From assembly GCA_002320815.1 (NCBI GenBank), contig DCLA01000002.1:93282-157281 (forward strand): 64,000 nt of DNA, read 5' to 3'. The notes below the pieces were generated by a model that had not been told where the DNA came from, made no database searches, and was given only the letters and a program-made list of their open reading frames with translations. Position numbers and translations under genes: made by a program. Shown here piece after piece: positions 26,580-37,200 of this stretch. The DNA is from Myxococcales bacterium UBA1660. Lineage in GTDB: Bacteria > Myxococcota_A > Polyangia > Polyangiales > Houyiibacteriaceae. Within the stretch, counting starts at the first letter, position 1. Each line of letters begins with the position of its first letter.

Positions 26580-28526
26580 ATGGGACGGTGGCTCTGGGTG
26601 TGGGCGCTGCTCTTCGGGGCGGCGTGTGGTGACGACGACGGCGGGCGGCCGGCCGACATGGGCGGCCTGGACGCCGCGGCGCCGGACCTCGGGCCGAGCT
26701 GCACCGAGCTCACCTGGGACCCGGCGACGGGGCTCTTCGCGCGCTGGCCGGAGCCGCTCCTGCTCCGCGAGGACCCGGCGACGGGCACCGGGTTCCGGCT
26801 CACGGTCGACGAAGAGCGCTGGGGCCCGACCTTCACCGCCATCCGCGGCTACGAGCCGGTGTTCACCGAGGATCTGCCCACCCTCGACGGCTTCGGCGCG
26901 AACGCGCAGGCGTTCTTCCAGTTCGGGCGCCCGTTCGACGAGACCCGCTTGCCCTCGGGGGCCACCGGGGAGGTCGGTTCCGGGGTGGGGCTGGTGGTGC
27001 TCGGCGAGAGACCCCGGCTCGAGCCGGTCCTGCTGGAGACCGGCGACTCGGGGAGCACGCTCTTCCTGGCGCCGATGCATCCCTTGCCCGAGGGCACCTG
27101 GGTCGCCGCCTTCGTCACCCGGGACCTCACCGACGCCGCCGGCGGCTGCCTCGAACCTTCGCCGGCGATGGAGGGCCTCCTCGCCGACGCCGACGCGGGC
27201 GCTTCGCCGGACGCCGACGCGCTCGCCGCGCTGCGGACCCTCGGGGTCATCGACACCGCGGCCGAGGTCGTCGCGCTCAGCACCTTTCCGGTGCAGACGC
27301 TCACCGACGACTCTCGGACCATCGCCGCCGACATCGCCGCCCGGGGCGCGGACCCCATCGGGGTCACCGAGTGCATCGCCGAAGAGCGCTGGCGGCGCTG
27401 CGAGGGCACGTTCGACGCCATCGACTATCGCGGCCCCGACGAGATCCTCCTGCGCGACCCCGGGGACCCACTGGAGACCGACACCGTCTACACGCTGCCC
27501 TTCACCGTCTGGTTCCCGAACGAGCCGGCCCCGGGGCCCCTGCCGACGGTGGTCTGGGGATCCGGTCTCGGCAGCGGCCGGGGGCAGGGCGCCGCCCTGG
27601 CCGAGTTCGCCGTCCCCGAGGGCTACGCGGTCATCGCCATCGACCCGGTCAGTCACGGCGAGCACCCCGCGGTCCCCGAGGGCGAGCCCGGCGAGGACCT
27701 CGCCGCGGTCCTCCGCTTCTTCACCCTCACCTACGACCCGCCGGACCGGCAGCTCGCGCCCCTCATCCTGCGCGAACACTGGCGTCAGTCGACCTACGAC
27801 AAGCTGCAGCTCGTCGAGCGGATCCAGGCGGGCATCGATCTCGACGACGACGGGGTCGCCGACCTCGACGGCGAGCGCCTCTCGTATCTCGGGGTGAGCC
27901 TGGGGGGCATCATGGGCGTCGAGCCCTTGGCGCTCACCGACGCCTTCGACGCCGCGGTCCTGGTGGTCCCGGGCGGCCGCGTCGCGGCCATCATCTCCGA
28001 CAGCGAGACCTTCGGTCCCCTGGTCGATCTGGTGCGGCCCCCGGGGGTCAGCGAGGGTCAGGTGAAGCGCTTCTTCCCCATCCTGCAGACCCTGCTGGAC
28101 CGTGGCGACGCCGCCACCTACGCGCCCCACGTGCTGGGCGACCGCTTCGACGCCGCGACGCCACCGAGCGTGTTGGCCGGGGTGGTGTTGGACGACGCCA
28201 TCGTGCCCAACGTGGCCAATTACACCCTGATGCGGGCCCTGGGCTCGCCCCTGGTGGCCGAGCCTCTCCAGGAAGTCCCCGGCATCGGCGACGCGATCCC
28301 CGCGCCGGTGCGAGGCAACCTGGCCGGCGGCGCGGCCACCGCCGGCTTCCTGCAGTTCGACGTCGTCGAGGACGACGGCGAGGTGGTCCCGGCGACCCAC
28401 GACAACATCGGCCGCTCCGGCGTAGGGGTGGCCGCCTGGCTCGCCTTCCTGCGGGCCCACTACGACGACGGCCTGGCGGTCATCGTGGACCCCTACGCGC
28501 TGACCGGGCTCGCCCACGGCGGGTAG
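26580..28526 (+). CDS. Lipoprotein with alpha/beta-hydrolase domain
   Basis: 648 residues from ATG at 26580. The signal ends with the lipobox GAACG, followed by an Asp-rich linker (DDDGGRPADMGG). The C-terminal half is an alpha/beta hydrolase: LPTVVWGSGLGSGR as the oxyanion-side strand, the nucleophile Ser440 in GVSLGGIMG, Asp in VLDDAIVPN and His near the end in VPATHDN. The N-terminal domain (60-310) is beta-rich and may be an Ig-like or substrate-recognition part. I infer an envelope esterase/lipase-like enzyme; the substrate is unknown. It is 35 bases after the previous lipoprotein gene. Confidence 0.65.
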   Translation: MGRWLWVWALLFGAACGDDDGGRPADMGGLDAAAPDLGPSCTELTWDPATGLFARWPEPLLLREDPATGTGFRLTVDEERWGPTFTAIRGYEPVFTEDLPTLDGFGANAQAFFQFGRPFDETRLPSGATGEVGSGVGLVVLGERPRLEPVLLETGDSGSTLFLAPMHPLPEGTWVAAFVTRDLTDAAGGCLEPSPAMEGLLADADAGASPDADALAALRTLGVIDTAAEVVALSTFPVQTLTDDSRTIAADIAARGADPIGVTECIAEERWRRCEGTFDAIDYRGPDEILLRDPGDPLETDTVYTLPFTVWFPNEPAPGPLPTVVWGSGLGSGRGQGAALAEFAVPEGYAVIAIDPVSHGEHPAVPEGEPGEDLAAVLRFFTLTYDPPDRQLAPLILREHWRQSTYDKLQLVERIQAGIDLDDDGVADLDGERLSYLGVSLGGIMGVEPLALTDAFDAAVLVVPGGRVAAIISDSETFGPLVDLVRPPGVSEGQVKRFFPILQTLLDRGDAATYAPHVLGDRFDAATPPSVLAGVVLDDAIVPNVANYTLMRALGSPLVAEPLQEVPGIGDAIPAPVRGNLAGGAATAGFLQFDVVEDDGEVVPATHDNIGRSGVGVAAWLAFLRAHYDDGLAVIVDPYALTGLAHGG

Positions 28527-28533
28527 GGCGCGC

Positions 28534-28558
28534 CGGCTCCGCGCGGGTCCCGGAGCCG
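28534..28558 (+). terminator. GC-rich hairpin after the hydrolase gene
   Basis: CGGCTCCG and CGGAGCCG form an 8-base perfect stem around a 9-base loop, just after the TAG at 28524. There is no T tract, so it may only attenuate or protect the 3' end. The next gene has its own ribosome site 10 bases before its ATG. Confidence 0.35.
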
Positions 28559-28625
28559 CGCCTCTCGCACGGCAAGCGAGGGGCGTCCTTGACGAAGGGC
28601 CGGCAGGTGGTGAAGGGAGGAGAAC

Positions 28626-29540
28626 ATGTTCGACTCCCTCCCCGAAGCGGTCTCCATCTACGAGGTGTCTCCCCGTGATGGTCTCCAGAACGAGTCCGCC
28701 CAGGTGGCCACCCACGCCAAGGTGCGCCTCATCGAGGCCCTGGTGGACGCCGGGCTGAAGCGGGTGGAGGTGACCAGCTTCGTCTCGCCCAAGTGGGTGC
28801 CCCAGATGGCCGACGCCGATCAGGTCTGCCAGATGATCGAGCGGCGCGAGGGGGTGACCTACTCGGCCCTGGTGCCCAACGCCCGGGGCCTCGAGCGAGC
28901 GATGGCCGCGGACCTCGACGAGGTCGCCGTCTTCATCAGCGCCAGCGAGACCCACAACCGCAAGAACGTGAACAAGACCGTGGCCCAGACCCTGGCCGCC
29001 TTCGAGAAGGTCATCGGCCCGGCCAGCCAGCAGGGCCTCCGGGTGCGCGGCTACGTCTCCACCGTGTGGGGCTGTCCCTACGAGGGCGACGTGGACCCGG
29101 AGGCGGCGCTGACGATCGCCCGGGAGCTCCTGGACCGCGGCTGCTACCAGGTCTCCCTCGGCGACACCATCGGGGTGGGCACGCCGCTGCAGACGCGGCG
29201 CATCCTGGAGCGTTTCCTCGCCGACGTTCCCCGGGATCAGATCGCGCTCCACCTCCACGACACGCGCGGCACCGCGCTGGCCAACGTGCTGGTCGGGCTG
29301 GAGATGGGCATCCGCGACTTCGACGCCTCGGTCGGCGGACTCGGCGGCTGCCCCTACGCCCCCGGCGCCGCGGGCAACCTGGCCACCGAAGACCTCGTCT
29401 ACACCCTGCAGGGCATGGGCATCGAGACCGGCGTGGACATGCCCAAGGTCTGGCAGGCCGGCCAGGTCGCCGAGGCCATCGTCGGGCGGGAGCTCCCCGG
29501 CAAGGTCCACCGCGCCGGCGTCCGCAGCCTCGCCAGCTGA
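28626..29540 (+). CDS. mvaB: Hydroxymethylglutaryl-CoA lyase
   Basis: 304 residues, in the DRE-TIM metallolyase superfamily. The signature is present: SPRDGLQNE near the N-terminus (metal-binding Asp with Arg), VEVTSFVSPKWVPQMAD, HLHDTRGTALANV for the metal-binding His pair, and the active-site loop GGLGGCPYAPGAAGNLATED with the conserved Cys. It cleaves HMG-CoA to acetoacetate and acetyl-CoA in leucine catabolism. A strong ribosome site (AGGGAGGAG) precedes ATG. No other leucine degradation gene is adjacent. A perfect terminator hairpin follows. Confidence 0.92.
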   Translation: MFDSLPEAVSIYEVSPRDGLQNESAQVATHAKVRLIEALVDAGLKRVEVTSFVSPKWVPQMADADQVCQMIERREGVTYSALVPNARGLERAMAADLDEVAVFISASETHNRKNVNKTVAQTLAAFEKVIGPASQQGLRVRGYVSTVWGCPYEGDVDPEAALTIARELLDRGCYQVSLGDTIGVGTPLQTRRILERFLADVPRDQIALHLHDTRGTALANVLVGLEMGIRDFDASVGGLGGCPYAPGAAGNLATEDLVYTLQGMGIETGVDMPKVWQAGQVAEAIVGRELPGKVHRAGVRSLAS

Positions 29541-29571
29541 GGGACTGGCCGGTCGAGTCCTCGACGGAAAC

Positions 29572-29607
29572 GAAAACGGGGTGCTCCGCTGGGAGCACCC
29601 CGTTTTC
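29572..29607. terminator. Perfect bidirectional terminator hairpin
   Basis: A 16-base perfect inverted repeat (GAAAACGGGGTGCTCC and its complement) with a 4-base GCTG loop lies between convergent mvaB (+) and the RRM protein gene (-). Each arm begins or ends with an AAAA/TTTT run, so it can end transcripts from both sides. Confidence 0.9.
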
Positions 29608-29631
29608 ACGTTTCGGTTTCGGGCGTCGGGA

Positions 29632-30129
29632 CTACCAGTCGTCGCCGCCGCCGCCGAAGTCGTCGCGACCGCCGCCGCGACCGCCGCGACCGCCGCGACC
29701 GCCGCGACCGCCGCCGCGACCGCCGCGTCCGCCGCGGTCGTCGCGACCGCCGCCGTAGCCGCCGCGATCACCGCCGCCGCCGTAGCCGCCGCGGTCACCA
29801 CCGCCGCCGCCGTAGCCGCCGCGGTCACCGCCGCCGCCGTAGCCACCGCGGCCACCACCGCCGCCGCCGCCGCCGCGCCGAGGACGATCGCGCGCCTCGT
29901 TCACGTTCAGGGTGCGCCCGTCGAGGGTGCTCCCGTTCATCGCCTCGATCGCCTCGTCGGCAGCTGCCGAGTCGGCGAAGGTGACGAAACCGAAACCACG
30001 GCTGCGACCTGTGTCGCGGTCCGTGATGACCTTTGCGTCGAGCACCTCACCGAACCGCTCGAACGCCGCTCGCAGGCCTCCGTCGTCCGTGGCCCACGCC
30101 AGTGATCCGACGAAAAGCTTCTTGGTCAT
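29632..30129 (-). CDS. RRM RNA-binding protein with RGG-rich tail
   Basis: 165 residues. The RRM (about 1-80) has RNP2 LFVGSLAW and RNP1 RGFGFVTF, the aromatic pair used for RNA stacking. It is followed by a low-complexity tail of Gly, Arg, Tyr and Asp (GGYGGGGDRGG repeats, then RGGRGG repeats) like the cold-inducible cyanobacterial Rbp and hnRNP-like proteins. It ends DDFGGGGDDW. It probably binds single-stranded RNA and may form condensates. The start has a strong ribosome site (AAGGAGAGAG). It converges on mvaB with a terminator between. Confidence 0.85.
   Translation of the reverse strand: MTKKLFVGSLAWATDDGGLRAAFERFGEVLDAKVITDRDTGRSRGFGFVTFADSAAADEAIEAMNGSTLDGRTLNVNEARDRPRRGGGGGGGGRGGYGGGGDRGGYGGGGGDRGGYGGGGDRGGYGGGRDDRGGRGGRGGGRGGRGGRGGRGGGRDDFGGGGDDW
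29640..29880 (-). repeat. GC-rich repetitive stretch coding the Gly/Arg-rich tail
   Basis: Imperfect 9- to 24-base units, GCCGCCGCGACC-like on the plus strand, encode runs of GGYGGGGDR and RGGRGG. They are all multiples of three, so copy number could change without breaking the frame. The stretch may be hard to sequence or assemble accurately. Confidence 0.7.
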
Positions 30130-30265
30130 GACTCTCTCTCCTTGTTCCTCACGAAGGGCACACGGGAGAGATCTGGCCCTGTCGTGGCCGAGGCCGCCGC
30201 CAAAACACCCAAGCCTCCAGCGGCCCGAGCGCAGATTATCGGCTGGGCCGCGAAGCGGAGCAAGC

Positions 30266-30294
30266 GAAAAGAAAAGGCCGCTCGAGGCGGCCTT
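30266..30294 (-). terminator. Rho-independent terminator of the minus-strand membrane gene
   Basis: On the minus strand AAGGCCGC, a 5-base loop and GCGGCCTT form an 8-base stem, followed by TTTTCTTTTCG. It lies 51 bases after the stop of the gene at 30345-31046 and separates it from the RRM gene. Confidence 0.85.
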
Positions 30295-30344
30295 GGGGTC
30301 ATCGATCGCGGGGCGATCGTCGCACGGGGAGCGGGCTCCCGGGC

Positions 30345-31046
30345 TCAGAAGACCATGATGGTGCCGGCCCAGGTGAGCGCGCCCCAGGTCACCATGCCGA
30401 TGCCCATGTGCACCGTGCTGAGCGCCTGGAGGGTGCCGTAGTCGTTGGTGCGGTCGAGACCCAGGCGGCTGGCGTTGGCGACGACGACGCCCAGACCGAT
30501 CTGCGCGATCATGCCGGCGAAGTGGACCCAGCGGAGGATCTTGTGGAGCCGGAGGTTCCTGGCGTAGTCGCCGTTGCCCTCGCTCAGGTTCATCGGGTCG
30601 GGCATCCGGTACGAGAGACCGAAGGTGACCGAGTAGAGCGCGGTGGTCAGGATCGACGACGCGAGGTGCGGCACCGGGGTCCCGGTACATTGGCCTTGGC
30701 CGAAGACCGCGTCGCCCTGGACGCATGGAGTGTCCTCCAGCGAGGAGAAGAACCCGTACAGGTTGTAGTACTGGATCCACCCCAGGAAGAGCGTGACGGT
30801 CATCGAGGCCCAGGTGCCGATGCCCATCCACTTGTGGATCTGACCGATGCGTCCGCGTTGCTGCATCAGCTCGGCGACGGTGGGCTCGGCGTCCGCCTCG
30901 GGGGCGACGTCGTCACCAGCGCCGGCCACCTCTTCGGCGGCGACGATCGGAGCGGCGGTGACCGGGGCGATCGAGAGGCTGGCGTCGACGTCCAGGGAGA
31001 GGCCGAAGATCGGCGTGGCGACGAGCAGCGCGGCAAGGGTTCCCAT
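30345..31046 (-). CDS. Membrane protein with conserved-looking histidines, possibly cytochrome b561-like
   Basis: 233 residues from ATG at 31046. A signal or anchor segment (1-20) precedes an acidic linker, then four membrane helices. Histidines stand at the helix starts: QIHKWMGIGTW, RLHKILRWVHFAGM and STVHMGIGMVTW. This spacing resembles the di-haem four-helix bundles of cytochrome b561 and related proteins, so a haem-binding electron-transfer role is possible. The loop between helices 1 and 2 has two cysteines (TPCVQG, GQCTG). Family not certain. It is divergent from the giant TPR gene. Confidence 0.45.
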   Translation of the reverse strand: MGTLAALLVATPIFGLSLDVDASLSIAPVTAAPIVAAEEVAGAGDDVAPEADAEPTVAELMQQRGRIGQIHKWMGIGTWASMTVTLFLGWIQYYNLYGFFSSLEDTPCVQGDAVFGQGQCTGTPVPHLASSILTTALYSVTFGLSYRMPDPMNLSEGNGDYARNLRLHKILRWVHFAGMIAQIGLGVVVANASRLGLDRTNDYGTLQALSTVHMGIGMVTWGALTWAGTIMVF

Positions 31047-31227
31047 GCCGCGGAGTATCTTCGACCCGCGCCTCCAGGCCAAGTACGAGGTTTGCGTCGA
31101 ACTTGCCCCTTGATCGCGCAAGCACGCGGCCGGTACCATCCGCGATCACCGTGGCACGGTCTCTTACCCATGAGAATCTTTGCGTTTTCGGGCGAGCCCA
31201 GACGATGCACGGACACCGGAACACCCA

Positions 31228-31253
31228 CGTTTCGCGGGGAGCGAAACGGGAGG
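31228..31253 (+). promoter_or_regulatory. Hairpin abutting the ribosome site of the giant TPR gene
   Basis: CGTTTCGC, a GGGGA loop and GCGAAACG form a perfect 8-base stem (31228-31248). Its last base is the first of the Shine-Dalgarno GGGAGG (31248-31253), which sits 7 bases before the ATG at 31261. The structure could restrict or protect ribosome entry. This is a reading from the sequence; no known riboswitch class matches. Confidence 0.45.
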
Positions 31254-31260
31254 CAATGGA

Positions 31261-34200
31261 ATGGCGCTGACGGTCGCGAACTACCTCGGCCAGCTTCGAG
31301 ACGATCCCGAGGACCAGGAGGCCTTCCGCGGTCTGGCGGCCACGCTGGACTCCGGTGACACCTCGCTCATCGGCGAGCAGCCGCTCCGCTTGCTCGAGGC
31401 GGCGCGCCACGGGCACGAGCGGCGCGGCGAGCTCCGCACCGTCGCCTGGTTGATCCAGCTCGAGACCGGTCTGACCGACGACGATCCCGGCTTCCAGGCC
31501 GTGCTCTACAAGGAGCTCGGCCGTCTCCGGCAGGAGGAGCTCCTCGACTCCGAGGGCGCCATCGAGGCGTACCGGAGCGCCCTCGAGCTGAAGCCCGAGG
31601 ACGAAGAGGTCGAGATGGCCCTCGAGGAGATCGAGCAGGCCACCGAGAAGTGGCGTCCGATCGCCGACCGCTTCATCGAGGAAGCGAGCGACGCGAGCGA
31701 CGCCGGCCTCAAGGCCTCGATGCTCACCCGCGCCGCGATGCTGATCTGGCAGCACCAGGGGAAGGGCAAGACCAAGGAGGTCGACAAGCTCTTCAAGCAG
31801 GCGCTGAAGGCCGACCCCGCGGCCACCCGCGCCGCGCGCCTCTACTGCGTGATCCTCAAGGAGCGCGACAAGTGGAAGGACGTCGCCCACGTCCTGTCGC
31901 GCACGGCCGACGCCGCCCGCGGGCGCGACGACAAGCTGAACCTCTACATCCAGGCCGCGCGGGTCTACGCCAAGCAGCTGGAGAACCCCGAGTCGGCCGC
32001 GAGCTGCTACCAGCGCGCCCTCGACTTCGCGCCCGGCCACGAGGAGGCCCTGCGCTTCCTGGTCGAGTACTTCACCGAGCGCGAGCTCTGGGACGAGCTG
32101 GTCTCCCTCTACGAGGAGGCCCTCCGCTCGCGCCAGCAGCTCGAGAGCGAGCAGGGGATCCTGCTGCAGATCGGCATGGTCCACTGGCGCATCCGTCAGA
32201 GCCCCGCCGAGGCCGAGCCCTACTTCGCCCGGCTCCGGAAGATCGACCCCGCGCACCCGGGCATGATCGGTTTCTACCGTGAGTTCCTCGGCGCCAAGGG
32301 CCAGAGCGAAGACGCCGACGAAGCCCAGGAGGCCCGCAACCGGCACCTCACGATCCTCGGCGACGCGCTGCGCGTGGCCGAGCGGCCGGAGCAGAAGGCC
32401 GAGCTCGGCGTGGAGCTCGCGCGGACGGCGCAGGCCGCGGGCGCGACCGAGCGTGCCATCGACGCCTGGAAGGCGGTCCAGCGCCTCGACCCGACCCACG
32501 AGGAAGCGGGGCACGCGCTCCGCGAGCTCTACGCCCGGGGCGAGAAGTGGAACGCCCTGGTCGAGGTCATGAAGGCCGAGCTGGACGCGCTGCCCGCGGG
32601 CGGCGACGACCCGGCGATCAAGGAGCGCCGGGTCGCGCTCCTGCGCGAGCTGATCCCCATCTACCGCGACGAGCTGCACCTCGACGTGATGGTGATCAAC
32701 TCCTACAACGCGCTCCTCGAAGAGGAGCCGGGGGACACCGAGGCGCTCGATCAGCTCGCCCGGACCTACGAGCAGATGGGTCGCTACAACGACCTCATCC
32801 AGGTGCTCGGTCAGCAGGCCGAGAGCCTGGAGGACCCGGCCGCCCAGGTGGCGATCCACATGCGCATCGCGCGGCTCTGGATCGACCGCTTCGCCAACTA
32901 CAACCAGGCGACGAAGCCGCTCGAGGCGATCATCGAGATCGACCCCGAGCATCGGGAGGCGCTCGCCGAGCTGAAGACCATCTACACGAAGAAGCGTGCC
33001 TGGAAGGCGCTCTTCGACGTGCTCTCCCGGGAGGCTCAGCTCTCCAGCGACCCCGACGCGCGCCTCGAGCTGAAGATCGAGCTCGCCCGGCTCGCCGGCG
33101 ACCGGCTGCACAAGCACGACGAGGCCATCGCCCTGTGGAAGGAGGTCATCGCCGAGCAGCCCGACTTCTCGGAGGCCCTCGAGTCCCTGGTGAAGCTCGC
33201 CGACAAGGAGAAGGACTGGGAGTCCCTCGCCGGCGCCCTGGAGCTCCAGCTGGAGCGCACCGACGAGGAGCGCCGCCGCATCAAGATCCTGCAGAAGCTC
33301 GGCACCACCTACGGCGAGCACCTCGGGGATCCCGCGCGCGCCGCCGGCGCGTGGAAGCGCGTGCTCCAGATCGACCCGCGCAACGGGCGCGCCTTGCGGA
33401 CGCTCCGCGAGAGCTTCGCGGCGGCTCGCGATTGGGAAGGCCTCGAGGCCCTCTACGCCGAGAACCAGGACTGGGACGGCCTCGTCGACGTGCTGGGCAC
33501 GGCCGCCGAGCGCGCCGAGGATCCGGAGCTCAAGAAGGAGCTCAGCTTCCGCGCCGCGTCGATCTACGAAGAGCGCATCGGGAACCCCGAGCGCGCCTTC
33601 CGCAGCTACGAGCGCGTGCTCTCGGTCGACCCGAACGACGCCCGGGCGGCCCGCGCGCTGATCCCGATCTACCGCGACCAGGAGAAGTGGAGCCGGCTCG
33701 TCGGCCTCCACGAGGTGCTCCTGCAGAACCTCCCGGAGGAGGCGCCCCTCGACGAGCGCCTCGAGCTCCTGGAGCAGCTCCGCGAGCTCTCCGCGACCCG
33801 CACCCGCGACGACCAGGGCGCTTTCCGCTGGGCGGCCAAGGCCTACGAGCTGGCGCCGGTGGACGCCGAGGTGCGCAAGCGCGTCGAGGACGCCGCGTCG
33901 AAGGCCGGCGCCCACGAGCGGCTCTCCGACCTCTTCCGCCAGCGGCTCGAGCAGGAGGACGTCTCCGGCCGCGAGAAGACCCAGCTCCGCCGCAAGCTCG
34001 CCAGCCTCGCCGGCGAGAAGCTCGGCAAGAGCGACGACGCCATCGTCCAGCTCCAGCAGATCCTGGAGACCGACCCCACCGACGAAGAGGCCGTCCAGGC
34101 CCTCGACCGGCTCTACCGGCAGGAGAACCGCAGCGAGGACCTGCGGCGCCTCTACGTGCACCGCCTCGAGCACGCGGACTCGGAGGAGAAGCGCTACGTG

Positions 34201-37200
34201 CTCCTCGGCGAGCTGGCGCGGCTGGAGGAGGACGTCCTGTCCGACCCCGACTCCGCCGCCGAGCGCTACCGCGCGATGGTGGAGATCGAGCCCGGTGACC
34301 ACGCCGCGCTCCACTGCCTCGACCGGCTGGCCCTCGAGGGCGAGCGCTGGGGCGAGCTGGGCGAGGTCCTCGCGCGCCGCGCCGACCTCGCCTCCGGCGA
34401 CGAGCGGATCGGGCTCGTGGTCCGTCTCGGCGATGTCCGCCGGCAGAAGCTCGACGATCTCCGCGGCGCCCTCGACGCCTACGCCGACGTGGTCGGCGCC
34501 GACGCCACCCACCAGGCCGGCATCCAGGGCATCGAGGCCATCGCCGAGGCCGACGAGGAGCTCCGCGCCGAAGCCAGCCGGCATCTGGAGACCGCGTACG
34601 AGGCGACCGGTCGCTTCGACGAGCTCGGCCGCATCCTCGAGGCGCGGCTCGCGCTGACGGAGGACAAGGACGACAAGCGCGCGCTCCAGCTCCAGCTCGC
34701 CGAGCTCCGCGCCACCGCGCTCGGCGACCCCGAGGGCGCCTACGCGGCCCTCGAGTCCGCCTTCCTCGACGCTCCGGCGGACGTGGAGCTCTGGGATCGC
34801 CTCGCCGCCGCCGCCGAGGGCGCGGGCAAGCACGAGGACCTCGCCGCGGCCTACGACACGGCCATCGAGGCGGGCGCGCTGGGCGAGGAGGACGTCGCTC
34901 AGCTCAGCGAGCGCGTCGCCGAGATCTACGACGTGATCCTCGGGACCCCGGCCAAGGCGGAGAAGCACCACAAGCGGGTGCTCCAGCACGACCCGCTCCA
35001 CGACCGGGCGTTCTTCTCCCTCAAGGAGCTCTACACGAACGCGGAGCGCTGGGACGACCTGCAGGTCATCTACCGCAACCGCATCGCGGAGACCCTCGAC
35101 GACGAGGCCAAGCTCGAGCTCTTGCTCCAGGTGTGTTTCCTCTTCGAGGAGATCCTGGACGACGCCGACCTGGCCATCCGCTCCTACCAGGAGGTGCTCG
35201 AGCTCAGTCCGGACCACGCGCCCACCCGCCGGGCCCTCGAGCGCCTCTTCCGGCGCTCGGAGCGCTGGCGCGACCTGGTGGCGCTCCTGCGCCAGGACCT
35301 CGACGCCGAGGACGACGACCAGAAGCGCCTCGAGCTGACCTACGAGATCGGCGAGCTCCACGAGAAGAACCTCCAGGAACCCTCGGCCGCGGTCGACCAG
35401 TACGAGATGGTGCTGGAGACCAACCCCACGCATCTCAAGGCGCAGCAGTCCCTCGAGCGACTCATCGACGTCGCCGAGCAGCGGCAGCGCATCGCCGCGA
35501 TCCTGGAGCCCCTCTACGAGTCCCAGGGGGCTTGGCAGGACTTCGCGCGGATCCTGGAGATCCAGCTCGAAGCCGTCACCGATCCCGCGGGTCAGGTGGC
35601 GCTGCTGACGCGCCTCGGCGAACTCTACGAGAGCCACATCCACGACCTCGACCGAGCCTTCCAGGCGTTCGCGCGCGCGGTCCTCGCCGACCCCGAAGAC
35701 GTTCCCGCCCGCGAGCAGCTCCAGCGGCTCGCGGTCGCCCGCGGCGCGGCCCGCGAGCGCGCGGAGATCCTCGAGAAGGCCCTGGCCAGCGCCGAGGGCA
35801 ACGCGCACCTGGAGAGCGAGCTGCTCCTGGAGATCGCGCGTCTCTACGACGACGAGATCCAGGACACCGAGCGGGCCGAGCGGGCCTACGAGAAGCTCCT
35901 CGAGGTCGACGCCGACAACCCCGACGTGGTGCTGCCGGCCGCCCGGGCCCTCGAGCGCATCCACCTGGTCAAGGGCAACCACGAGAAGCTCGCCCGCGAC
36001 TACCGCTTACAGATCAAGACCGAGTTCGACGCCGAGCGACGCGGCGAGCTCCTGGTCCGGCTGGCGACGCTCCTCGAGGACGAGCTCGAGGACGTGGCCG
36101 GCGCCATCGCCGCGCACCGCGAGCGCCTGGACCTCGATCCCACCAGCCGCGACGCCCTCCGGTCCCTCGAGCGCCTCTACGAGCGCGAGGGCGAGTGGCA
36201 GCGGCTCGTCGGCATCCTCCAGGCCCTCGATGGCGCGGTCGACGACGAGGACGAGCGCCGCGTCATCGGTCGCCGCATCGGCGAGGTCTACGAGGAGAAG
36301 CAGGAGGACGTCGACAACGCCATCGTGGCGTACAACGACGTGCTCAGCCGCTTCGGCCCCGACGACCGGACGCTCGAGTCGCTGGCGCGGCTCTACCGCA
36401 AGAGCGAGCGCCTCGACGACCTCCTCGAGGTCCTGGAGATGCAGCTCATGCGCGCCGAGGACGCCGGCTCCGACGCCGACACTCGGGCCCAGATCCAGTT
36501 CGAGATGGCCGAGGTGATGCGCACGCACACCGGCGACCTCGAGCGCGCCACCGAGATCTACGAGCGCATCCTCGACCTCGCGCCGGGCCACCCGCCCACC
36601 ATCGAGGCCCTGGAAGAGATCATCACCGACCCGGACGCGAGCGAGCGGGTCTCCGCCGCGCGGGCGCTCGTCGCCCACTACGAGAGCCAGAGCGCCTACG
36701 ACGAGCTGGTCGGGGCCCTGGAGGTCATGGCCGGCTCCGAGGACCCGGTGGAGCGGCTCCGCTCGCTGCGCCGGGCCGCCGAGGTCGCCGACGTCGGTCG
36801 CGACGACCAGGCCCAGGCCTTCCGCCTCCTCGGCTCCGCCGTGAAGGAGGCCCTGGGCGAGCCCGACCTGGCCGCCATGCTCGACGAGCTCGCCCGCCTC
36901 TCGGCGGTGGCGAGCAAGCACGAGGAACACGTCGACCTCCTGGAGAACATCGCCCCGGACATCTTCGACGGCGACCTCCAGACCGAGGTCCTGATGCGCG
37001 CGGCCAGCCTCGCCGAGAGTCCGCTCGAGCAGACCGAGCGCGCCCGTCGGTTCTACCAGCGGGTGCTCGAGGTCCGTCCGGACCACGAGCAGGCCCTCGA
37101 CGCCCTGGACGCGCTGCAGGCCGGCGCCGGCGACTACGACGCGCTCCTGGAGACCCTCCGGCGCAAGACGGAACTCGCCGAGACGCCCGCGGAGCGGGTG

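Noticed and set aside
29541..29631. Possible small gene or CRISPR-like repeat in the mvaB-RRM gap
   Set aside because: It is explained by one perfect hairpin terminator; there is no spacer-repeat series.
30303..30319. CGATCG inverted repeat near the minus-strand terminator
   Set aside because: Only a 6-base stem, no T run, and the better terminator is next to it.
31150..31170. Possible sigma-54 promoter (TGGCACGG...) upstream of the giant gene
   Set aside because: The GC element at -12 is not at the required 10-base spacing from GG.
30913..35982. A 1689-codon open frame on the minus strand
   Set aside because: Same shadow effect of high GC in the third codon position; it also runs into the real membrane protein gene in another frame.
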